This document shows, piece after piece, positions 56,121 to 64,000 of a DNA stretch of 64,000 nucleotides (position 1 is the stretch's first letter; each line of letters starts with the position of its first letter). Under the pieces are notes generated by a model. It made no database searches. It was not told where the DNA came from and saw nothing but the letters and a program-made list of their open reading frames with translations. This DNA comes from Astropecten irregularis (Eukaryota; Echinodermata; Asteroidea; Paxillosida; Astropectinidae). A program made the position numbers and the translations under genes. The stretch is from positions 23,224,494 to 23,288,493 of the forward strand of contig OZ020246.1 of NCBI GenBank assembly GCA_963971285.1. Reading direction: 5' to 3'.

Positions 56121-57220
56121 GGCCTCATGGGGGCGCCCCTGATATTTGGACTAGGCCTACTTCCGGCATGGCAGCGCATGTTGACTAGTAATTTAGTACT
56201 AGTAGGGACTGAAATTGGTGCAACAGATCTGTTGATGCTAAATTCATATAGAGTGCATAAATCTGCATCATTTGATACCCATACTATCAAAATTTATGTA
56301 TGGGTTGCCGAGTTTTGCCGTCTTAAAGATTTTGAAAAAGCGCATTTTCCGTTCAATTTATCAATGGCAAAGATGGTTACTTTGTGGAGACAAAATTCAT
56401 GTTTACATGCGGTCTTATTCAAGTAAACAATGATGTAAACAAATTCACTTGATAATAACTCAACAGTGTCTTACTATATTCTGATTTTTTCTTCGCCAAT
56501 CAGTGCGATATATAGGGAAGACAAATTTGTGTCCGAAAAAAAAAAAAAGTGTCATTATTTACAAATATGGTTGCCATGACAACAGGAACTAATTATATTG
56601 ATAAACAAATGTGAATAATGCTCATAATCTTAACTTAAAATCTGCTGTTTTGTACTACATATCACTATACCATGCTAATCAAACATCCCGTGTAATGTAC
56701 ATGTTCATTGTATATTTGCATAATTAATTATATGTGTAATCATTACTATTAAAGTAAACAAATAAGTAAACAAATTGAAACGACCATATCTGGAGAATAG
56801 AAAGAGGTTTGAAGTTTGTTCTTTTTGTTGTGTTAGTGTATATCACTGCTCCCTGTATTTACACATAACAACCACCTGCAAATTGTTGTTTACAATTACA
56901 GTTGCCACAAAAACAAGACTATAATAATTGATATTTGTTATAAAATGAGAGTGTTGATAAGTTAATAAGACTTCCATTCAAGAGTTCTCAAGATTTCATT
57001 CATTCTTTGTAGGCCAATAGCGTAGCGAAAAGAAGTACAATATACATGTATAGAAGTAAACTTTCTCAACGTAAAACAAACGATTAAAATAATGCCGTCG
57101 CCGACTCGACCACAGCAAGCAAAGACAATAGTGCGCCCTCAATAGTCAGGCGAGATCCAGTGCGACGGCGACGGCGACGGCGACGGCGACGCGATGTGTC
57201 GTCTTTGGAACACCATAGCC
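55929..57220. mobile_element. TIR element with GTCGCC hexamer arrays
   Basis: Perfect-to-near-perfect TIRs of about 32 bp (tatggtgttccaaagacgac, 31 of 32 matching) and a probable target duplication gcccaa (55923-55928 and 57221-57226). The ends carry GGCGAC/GTCGCC hexamer runs: 55970-56015, about 56067-56121, and 57160-57193. The AT-rich interior has no long frame. Arg- or Ala/Val-repeat translations are products of the hexamers. Confidence 0.75.
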
Positions 57221-57864
57221 CAACGCTGCGCTAACGCAATGTATAGCAATAACAATGGCCGCTCCCTCTCAACTCTCGATCACTACGACGAAGGACAACG
57301 AACCCTTCGCCCCTACTGGAAATTCGGGATACTCCTGCCTCTACACTGTACACTGTGACAGTGAGACACAGACACAAATTACCAGTTACACAAGCAATCG
57401 GAGCGAGACCAGGCCAAACTTCGACCCGACTATCTCAGACAATTAGCACACAAGATTCCCAAACTCACCGGACTGGAATTCACGCACGCTGAACTATATG
57501 CTGTGCTGGCTACGAGCTTTTCACTATGCTGGCTTGACACGAACTTTACGCTATGCTGGCTTGACACGAACTTTGCGCTATGCTGGCTTGACACGAACTG
57601 TCATTTCGCCCAAAAGCACATGGTCAACGCACGCATCGCCCACATGCACACAATTATAACACTAAAGCTATGGCAACTTAAGCCACGCCCCGGGGCTCCA
57701 CTTCCGCCCAGCGGCAATGGCTACTCTAATTCTGATTGGTCGACGCTGTTGCCATACAAACTGTAAAAATCACCTACACAAGATTTCAGACATTACGTCA
57801 TGGTTTTGGCCCAAACTTCTGAGAATAATAGACTGGCGTCCAGTCCCACCCACATCTCGTTACA

Positions 57865-58665
57865 ATATCACTTTCGTAACATTTCCCGCATATGCCGTTT
57901 TCTCGACAAAGACTCATGCCACAAGGTTGTAAGATCGCTCGTGTTATCTCGACTGGACTACGCTAATGCACTTTTTCTCGGAGTCATTGCATCCGACATA
58001 TCCAAACTTCAAAGATTGCAGAATTGGGCTGTCAAACTCATCCATTTTTTCCAGTAAACGGGACCATGTAACACCTCTCTTGAAGCAGCTCCATTGGCTT
58101 CCAGTGAAGGAGCGAATACAATTTAAGACTCTCCTCATTGTTTACAAATGCTTACATAATATTTGCCCGGCTTATCTTGCATCCACTCTGTCCTTATACA
58201 CCCCTGCACATACTGGTTTACGATCATCCATTGACGTCACTCGACTCGTCGAACACACAATTATTCCAAAGACTCTTACATCTGCTGCACAGAAATCATT
58301 TTTCTTTGTTGCTTCTTATTCACGGAATGAGCTGCCTGCAACCTTACGTTCTACAGCTTCTCTATACAACTGTTCAAAAAAGGTCTCAAATTCCATTTGT
58401 TTTCACAATGTTTGCTTTTAGCTTTTGCTTGGTTCTCTTTATATTTTACTTTTGGTTTTGGTTTTTGTATATATTATTGCCTCTTCACACACTGTGAAAA
58501 TGGGCTGGTCGGGGCAGCGTTAGTTGGTCATCTGAGAAGTGGTTTTGACTAAAAATGAGTCTAAGTCGTGTCTCATGCGACGGATTAGCGCTGTTTTGAC
58601 TAGCTTATTTTGCACAGCGTATAACCGCTGTGATCTAGATGAAATGGCGGTATATTAAATGCCTT
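57865..58665 (+). pseudogene. CR1-like LINE, 3' portion
   Basis: Resumes the LINE cut at 46207: YHFRNISRICRFLDKDSC, SLVLSRLDYANALF, LQRLQNWAVKLI, then after a frameshift near 58045 LLKQLHWLPVKERIQFK, VYKCLHNICPAYL and the terminal SYSRNELPATLRS. These are the standard C-terminal motifs of CR1-type elements. The 3' UTR ends with an aatggcggtatattaaatg stretch, typical of the family. Confidence 0.85.
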
Positions 58666-58935
58666 TTTGTATGTCTGTAATTTATGTATGTGTCTCAGAA
58701 AAAAATATTTCTCATCATGTTTTTTTAATTTATTTTTTAGGAATTCCATTTGAGGGGAAACTTATTCTCATCGACTCTACCATTTGACGTTGCATGCTGC
58801 AGAAGAGGGCGCTATCCAGAGGCAGTAACTGAAGTATCAAGGGTCATCTGATCTTCACTCGGCACTGGTTGGGCGTGGCTCGGTAACACTGATCTCTCTA
58901 TACAGCTCGGGGACTACACCTCCAGACGTTCCAGA
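58666..58935 (+). other. Upstream region / 5' UTR of the 300-codon frame
   Basis: A polypyrimidine stretch followed by ag at 58739-58740 (tttattttttag) could be an acceptor for a 5' UTR exon. No TATA element is obvious. It contains the common agagggcgctatcc motif. Confidence 0.3.
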
Positions 58936-59838
58936 ATGTCCGAGACATACATGTCATATGACAAGAATCACGAAACATGGGGCCAGACTATGCTGGAATC
59001 TACTACTTTTGCCAGTATCCGTGAAGACAAAATACGTACATGTATTAATTTGGTTGGCGATGGGTTGAAGAATCTGCCTTATCCGTGTGCTCAGTCGAAT
59101 CTGTGCATGAATGAGAATTTGTCGGGTCTGTCAGATGAGTTTATTCAGTTATGTTCTTTTAAATCGTTGGATCCGTTAACTCAGTTGGATAAGGGTCGTC
59201 CGGGTTCGTTGGATCCGAAAATTCTGTTGGGTGAGGGTTATCATGATCCGATGTTAACTCGTCTGTTGGATAAGAGTTCGTTGGATCCGTTGGGGAGCCC
59301 TCCGTTGGTTCCCTTGGGTAAGTCTGGTCCGCCGGGTAAGGGGGGTCGCTCTGGTCGCTCGGGTCGCTCGGGTCGCTCGGGTTCGTCGGGTGGCTCGGGT
59401 TCGTCGGGTGGCTCGGGTTCGTCGGGAAAGCCGGGTCGGCCAGGCAGGTCGTGTCCGAAGCTTCCAGAAATTCCGCGGGAAAGGTTTATAATGAAGGTGA
59501 AAAAATTTGGCAAACGCTTAATGAAGGAGGCGTCTTGGGTTGCGCTTGAGAAAATTATGACAATGATGTTAGTGGAGGCGGGTGTTCCAAAAGCTGAAAC
59601 AGTGAGTTGGTGGTTTGTTCGAATTTTACGTATTATTGTGGATTTGTCCAAAAACGGAGGTGCAGGGCCGACCGGATTTATTTTTCGAAAGGTGTTCGGT
59701 AGGATTGTGAAAGAAAAGTCATGGTCGCTTGTTGAAGATAAGGTAAATAAACACTTCTTTACGCCGTTGTTGGGTCCGTCGTGGGGATCGTTTGTGAGTA
59801 CCTTGCTGGTTATTGTTCTCGGTATAATTATTGAGTGA
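58936..59838 (+). CDS. Unrecognised 300-residue protein with collagen-like segment and tail anchor
   Basis: I do not recognise this protein. It starts MSETYMSYDKNHETWG and ends at TGA (59836-59838) with no intron. Residues ~1-75 are a mixed N-terminus with three Cys. Residues ~75-125 carry repeated SLDP/LDK motifs. From about 130, 14 consecutive Gly-X-Y triplets (beginning GPPGKGGRSGRS and ending GKPGRPGRS) look like a short collagen helix or flexible linker. The C-terminal ~110 residues are helical and basic (MKVKKFGKRLMKEASW), with several Trp. They finish in a hydrophobic tail (FVSTLLVIVLGIII), which suggests a membrane tail anchor. No signal peptide is evident. The long frame and a nearby AATAAA favour a real gene, but the Gly/Ser part comes from a short DNA repeat, so chance is not excluded. 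It could be a retrocopy or lineage-restricted gene. Confidence 0.6.
   Translation: MSETYMSYDKNHETWGQTMLESTTFASIREDKIRTCINLVGDGLKNLPYPCAQSNLCMNENLSGLSDEFIQLCSFKSLDPLTQLDKGRPGSLDPKILLGEGYHDPMLTRLLDKSSLDPLGSPPLVPLGKSGPPGKGGRSGRSGRSGRSGSSGGSGSSGGSGSSGKPGRPGRSCPKLPEIPRERFIMKVKKFGKRLMKEASWVALEKIMTMMLVEAGVPKAETVSWWFVRILRIIVDLSKNGGAGPTGFIFRKVFGRIVKEKSWSLVEDKVNKHFFTPLLGPSWGSFVSTLLVIVLGIIIE
59338..59450 (+). repeat. Trinucleotide-phase Gly-coding minisatellite
   Basis: Units of ggtcgctcg and ggttcgtcgggtggctcg run in frame through the 300-codon gene and encode the Gly-Arg-Ser and Gly-Ser triplets. Confidence 0.6.
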
Positions 59839-59944
59839 GTGTGTGACTAATGGACGAATTGGGATTGTTTTCTCATTTCGCAGTTTGATCAGTGGTGAAT
59901 ACAAACAACCCGTGCTTGCTATAGGTCCGTCGGTCTAAAATCAG

Positions 59945-59950
59945 AATAAA
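59945..59950 (+). promoter_or_regulatory. Candidate polyadenylation signal (AATAAA)
   Basis: 107 nt after the stop of the 300-codon frame, in 'tcagaataaatttg', and followed by T-rich sequence. Confidence 0.45.
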
Positions 59951-60901
59951 TTTGTTTTAAGTATACCCTGTTAGTTTGCTGTACTATAAACCTTTCGGCC
60001 TATCCACGATAGGGTCCATAATTTGAGTCTGTATATATACTTTGATGTTAATGTAGTTCTTGGTATTTAATCTTAAACTCACTGTTTTCATTCTGAGTAA
60101 TATTGAGTAACAAACTGTTGAATGTCAACTCACCGTGAAGTGGGAACTTGTATTATAATGTATTTGATTTCATTATATCAGTCATGGATCATGAATCGAT
60201 TTTTTATTTGATTCAATTTTCGTTTTGTTGGATTGTTTGTTGGGGTGTCGGGGGTATTTGAGTTGAGATTTTGGTCAACTTGATATAAAGTTACTATGCC
60301 GAGTTGTTCCTTTCGCTTTTTGTAAATAAACCAAAAAAGAGGGAATTTGAATTTTAGCATATAATATGATATTTCGGCGTTAATCATTGCACATTGTGCT
60401 TGGAACATGTTTCATTATTTTTGCACGAGGGAATGCATACACATGTGGGAAAAAAGCTGGGTAGAGTAACCGTAGCACCAAAGCCGGGAACAAGCATTGG
60501 TGTAGTCATACAGCGGGTACCAGCGTTGTACAATCACCACAGAAGGGTACCAGCGTGGTGCAGTCACCACAGCAATAGCCCTAACCTATAAATACCGTTA
60601 GAAGTTAGTTCTAGTGCAGCATAACAGATAAGTGTACATAAAGTCGTTCACTTCGTGATCATGCACGTATGCTCTCTTTAGGTCAATGATTGGAAGAAAT
60701 GAAATCAAGAAAATGTTTGCTCTAATTTCATGTAGTTGATTTAATTTAATATAGACTTCTAATCACTCAGAAGTAAAAATGTCCGAATAGCAACTTTTGG
60801 AACTGCAAAATCATTGCAAATAGTGTGGCGCGCAGAGACAATAAGATATTTGATTGGATTGTATTATGTCTTGGATCATTCCGAATGGGAGACAGTGTCA
60901 C

Positions 60902-60961
60902 GCGCACGCGCACGCAATTGTGAGCATGCGCGCGCATGCTCACAATTGCTTGCGCGTGCGC
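60902..60961. repeat. 60-bp palindrome
   Basis: gcgcacgcgcacgcaattgt is mirrored by acaattgcttgcgcgtgcgc around a gcatgcgcgcgcatgc centre, with a single mismatch. Able to extrude as a cruciform, and its ends are Z-DNA-prone. Confidence 0.8.
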
Positions 60962-60979
60962 TGTTGACTTGAAGACCAG

Positions 60980-61130
60980 GGGCCGATTTCAATAACGTTT
61001 TTCGATCATCGTAAATCCCAAATCAATCGCTAAACGAAAAATTCCTACACAAAGTAGCGATAAATTTTCCGTTTTACGATGAATTTGGGCTTTACGATGA
61101 TCGCAAAGTGTTAGTGAAATCGGCCCGTTC
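60980..61130. mobile_element. Short MITE (ggggccgatttcaataac TIR)
   Basis: The left ggggccgatttcaataacg and the right cgttagtgaaatcggccc-like end (tgttagtgaaatcggccc) are inverted copies. So are the inner gatcatcgtaaa and tttacgatgatc. About 150 bp. Confidence 0.65.
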
Positions 61131-62049
61131 TCAAAAGTTTCCCATTTATTTCTGATTTGATTTAATTTTAAAGAGTTTCCTGGGTAGTCCTAGTCTATTT
61201 AATAAGTAACTTTACTTACGTGCTCCTATATATTGTGTATTGCATTTTATATTATTTCGTTTTTGTGTTTGAATGAACAAAAAAGTGTGTTTTTATTTTA
61301 GCAGTTTTTGCATTTAAATTATACCGTATAATGATTACTTACCATGATTTTGATGTTCGCTGTGGAAATTATTTGTAAAAACAAATTAATCATTGCCGAC
61401 ATTATAATATAGGCCTACACAAGATTTGCTTGAAATGTAATGTTTGTGACAATGTTTTTGCCTGTTGGCAGATGACACTAGATTACTTTTCGATGAAAAT
61501 AGTGTAAAACAGTTGATGTAACTATATTCATAACATAAATAGAGAACCATGGCGTTTGGCAAACAAGCTATGTACTGTATTGATTAAGTCTAATAACTTT
61601 GTATTCTGTGATAAGCAAATGTAGTACAACTATTCCTATTGTTATCAATTAAACTTTTGTTAAAGCACTAGATTTTAAGGCACTACTATCAGTGAAAATG
61701 TAACCTGAATCATACTTATGATGTAGCAAGTAAAGTTTAACAAATGTTTGGTATATTGAATCCTCTAAATTGCATTTTACACAGCAATACCCTGTTAACC
61801 CTCTAGCGCTTTTTCTGTACTAGTTACATGCATATACTTAAACTACTCCATTATTACATGGGGGTGATTCTACAACCAGTCGTAACAAACTTGTAAATTG
61901 CAGAAGAGCAGTACGTATACAGTTTTAAATGCTGATCACATTGATCATAATACTGCTCCATTAAATTTGCAGAATAGTATTATCTATACACATTTATTTT
62001 ATGTAAATGTATGTAAACCTTTTTGTTTTAACGAAAGCTTAACTCTAAA

Positions 62050-62310
62050 ATTAATGTTCATTCCCATAACACTAGAAGTGCCTTAAGAAAGGATGTACAT
62101 GTATTTGTGCAGAACATCGCTAAATAGAAATAGTCCTGTTAATTGTGTCTTCGCAAGTTGGAATAATTTGACCGATACTTTAAAAAAGCATTCCCCTGCC
62201 CTATCGATATATACGAAAAGAACTATAAAATACTATGTATGTCAGAAACAGAACATAGGGCTTTTCCGCAACATGCTTTTAAAATGTGTATTTTTTAATG
62301 CAACCTGACC
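62050..62310 (+). pseudogene. Decayed LINE C-terminal fragment
   Basis: One frame gives HSHNTRSALRKDVHVFVQNIA (in part), the HNTR motif typical of LINE C-termini. The neighbouring frame continues FASWNNLTDTLKKHS, then SLSIYTK-like sequence (ALSIYTKRTIKYYV). The spacing is that of non-LTR elements; a frameshift and stops show decay. Confidence 0.55.
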
Positions 62311-62430
62311 AGTAGTCTTACTTTTAAATTATATTGTCTTTAATGGAGTTTAGATTCAATTTTTATAACAATCTTGATTAACACATAATAGGTTCAGGAA
62401 TCAATACCTCCTGCACATAATGGAATGGGA

Positions 62431-62800
62431 TGTAGAGGTCACAAAGGTCAAGCAATGTGTTACAAAGACCATCCCTAACGTGGACAATTAACCAGGCAAA
62501 GAATTATGATCCTAGCTATTACCACTTTTAAATGAAGATCTAGCTACTTCCGGTTTGACCTGAAGTAGAGGTCACAGGTGGTCAAGCAATGTGTCACACG
62601 GAGAAACATTGACATTTGTCTCAAAGAAAGACCTTCCCTAACGTACATTGAGATTTGGCGGAAGAATCATGATCCTATAGCTCTTTCAACTTTAAACTCC
62701 AAATTTGATTGTGGAGCTACTTCCTGTTTGACCGGAAGTGGAGGTCACAGGGGTCTTCCAATGTTTCTCAAAGAAAGACCGTCCCTAACTATGACTTCTT
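62431..62800. repeat. Tandem repeat of about 150-190 bp
   Basis: Shared blocks: gaggtcaca.aggt.aagcaatgtgt, ccctaacgt, gaat.atgatcct, gatctagctacttccgg / gtggagctacttcctg and gtttgacc.gaagt. About two and a half units. Confidence 0.55.
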
Positions 62801-62902
62801 TCGAAAGAATCAACTCAATATCTCAACTAACAGTAGATTTTTTGTTAATTTTAAAGGGTTTTAAAATTAATGTGTATTTAGACAAGTTAACATAATATAA
62901 TG

Positions 62903-62933
<31 letters not shown>

Positions 62934-64000
62934 GATCATAGTATTTGATTTCAAAGGGCTCCTTCCTAAATATCAGATTTTAGTTAGTTCCTGTATAATG
63001 TATAGAGAGACTGTTTTCATTAGATTTTAAGCAAACACATGACATTTTCGAGTATGTAGCACGCAAAAACAATCAAAACTTGTGATCCCGGTATTGGGGG
63101 GAAAGATGTCACTGTAACACACAATTTCCATACAACAGTACATAATTGTATTACCTTAATTATAAATTATGTAGCTTATAAACGCTTGTCATTTGCTAGC
63201 TTATAGTTCGACTGAATATCTAATGAAGTAATCTTGCTGAAAGGTACAGTACAGAATTGGTAACATACCCAAAAGGAAATATTCACAGATTTACGTATAA
63301 CTTTCAGGAAATGAAAATAGGGCTGGAAGGTACAAAGCGTGAAGATATTAAAATGATGTATTTATCCAGAAATTTGTAAAACGTTGACCAAAACGGTTTG
63401 GTCTTGGGGTAATTAAGACCAAAACCCTTTTCTAAGAAACATTGAGTCAAATTTTCGCTTTTTTCTTGTGACTCAGATGTCCGATTGAGATCAAATTTTC
63501 ACAGGTTAATCATTCCATGTACATTCTGGACAAAGTGTGAGTGCTGTTCTGTTACCTTTACCAATCATGTATCATACCTTTAATGAATTGGTTTAACCAT
63601 TACAATTAAGTGTGTCTTTTCTCAAGCTTACTAGGTGTCATATTAGAATAAATATAAAATCGTGCAAGCATATCACGTGTGTATTACTTTTATATCTCAA
63701 AGGCTTACGTTTGTTAACTATTGTGTGCGTGTTAATAACGATATAGGTTCATGGTAATAATGACAACAATCGGCGATGTTGGTCTGCTGAAATTTGGAAA
63801 TCTTGCAAGCGCCTATTCCCAAATTTCATAATTACAATGGCGGCCTTTTACAGACGATCATGTGGTAACTGACGTCATCCAAACAGGGTCCATCCCCACC
63901 ACAGACATAAAGAACCTAGGTTATTTATGTCTATGGTCCGCACAGATCCGTTGCATGCGTCAAACCGGCCGGGGTTAGCCGACCAATAAGGCGGAAACTA
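62800..64000. other. Intergenic to window end, no gene seen
   Basis: Contains a (GATT)n microsatellite (62905-62932) and a family C MITE (63241-63583). The last 400 bases have no recognised feature. Confidence 0.4.
63241..63583. mobile_element. MITE, family C, long subtype
   Basis: Starts aaggtacagtacagaattgg and ends atcatacctttaa. It contains gtgactcagatgtccgattg and acaaagtgtgagtgctgttc, shared with 19963-20253 and about 31400-31500. Confidence 0.6.

Larger units (their letters stand above)
46208..57864 (-). mobile_element. Ty3/Gypsy LTR retrotransposon inserted in the LINE
   Basis: The element has TGTGGCG and TTACA termini (TG...CA) and a 4-bp target duplication ATAT (46204-46207 and 57865-57868). 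Removing it restores a continuous LINE frame. It is transcribed on the minus strand: the 5' LTR is on the right (51293-57864) and the 3' LTR on the left (46208-47479). The primer-binding site at 51273-51290 is complementary to the 3' end of a tRNA-Leu (ATCCCACTTCTGACACCA on the + strand). Gag and a shortened pol are inside. The right LTR is swollen to 6.6 kb by later insertions; without these it is about 1.3 kb, like the left one. Confidence 0.85.
51293..57864 (-). repeat. 5' LTR (right copy), expanded by insertions
   Basis: Pieces homologous to the left LTR are 51293-51542, 53872-54085 (again at 55517-55928) and 57221-57864. They add to about 1.3 kb, matching the 1272-bp left LTR plus one extra 28-bp unit. 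The rest is inserted material and an assembly duplication. Confidence 0.75.
59951..62040. other. Intergenic, repeats only
   Basis: Holds a short tandem repeat (gggtaccagcg...tcaccacag, about 60510-60585), the palindrome at 60902-60961 and a TIR element at 60980-61130. The rest, including 61131-62040, is AT-rich with no coding signal. Confidence 0.4.

Noticed and set aside
56034..56426. Arg-rich and Ala/Val-rich frames on both strands
   Set aside because: Products of the GTCGCC hexamer array, open in every frame by composition.
1..64000. CRISPR arrays, bacterial operons or rRNA genes
   Set aside because: No regularly spaced identical short repeats with unique spacers, no ribosome-binding-site-led gene strings and no rRNA-like stretch. 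The introns and transposons are eukaryotic.

Overview
The window looks like a gene-poor, repeat-dense stretch of a metazoan nuclear genome. The evidence is multi-exon genes with canonical GT-AG introns, many short terminal-inverted-repeat (TIR) elements, tRNA-derived SINEs, CR1-like LINEs and Ty3/Gypsy elements. The repeat style suggests a marine invertebrate deuterostome such as an echinoderm or a relative, but that is an inference from repeat style and not proven. Two 200-base N blocks (6085-6284 and 54086-54285) show that this is a draft assembly.

Left part (1-16.7 kb): two tandem genes on the + strand encode a light-chain amino-acid transporter of the SLC7 family, closest by eye to the cystine/glutamate exchanger xCT (SLC7A11). 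Only the last two exons of gene 1 are inside (784-961, 1518-1582). Gene 2 is complete: ten exons from 4427 to 16738 splice in phase into a 514-residue protein. Its long first intron holds a diverged second copy of exon 1 (about 7925-8323). It also holds an orphan exon (7520-7617) that reads as a ubiquitin-like segment resembling FAF1.

Middle part (16.7-44 kb): I see no convincing host gene here. The region is filled with MITE families, tRNA-derived SINEs, two large inverted-repeat (fold-back) structures (about 27.92-30.34 kb and 40.06-42.58 kb) and a hAT-like element with an 8-bp target-site duplication (31896-32830). It also holds decayed LINE pieces (18.85-19.44, 34.5-35.03, 35.9-37.23 kb), a Gypsy pol fragment on the minus strand (33.4-34.2 kb) and a self-complementary element at 37.68-37.91 kb.

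Right-middle part (44-58.7 kb): this is a nested transposon stack. A 5'-truncated CR1-like LINE (+ strand) is split at 46207/57865 by a minus-strand Gypsy element with a 4-bp target duplication (ATAT). The Gypsy element has lost reverse transcriptase, RNase H and most of its integrase core, yet keeps an open protease-integrase frame. One of its LTRs has in turn been invaded by a composite segment bounded by two copies of the same MITE and carrying telomere-like repeats. The same LTR also holds a TIR element full of GTCGCC hexamers. About 1.4 kb of this stack is repeated on both sides of the N gap, most likely as an assembly duplication.

Right part (58.7-64 kb): a single-exon open frame of 300 codons (58936-59838) encodes an unfamiliar protein. 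It has 14 collagen-like Gly-X-Y triplets and a hydrophobic C-terminal tail, and is followed by an AATAAA signal. The rest is repeats, including a perfect-looking cruciform palindrome, a decayed LINE terminus and a tandem repeat.
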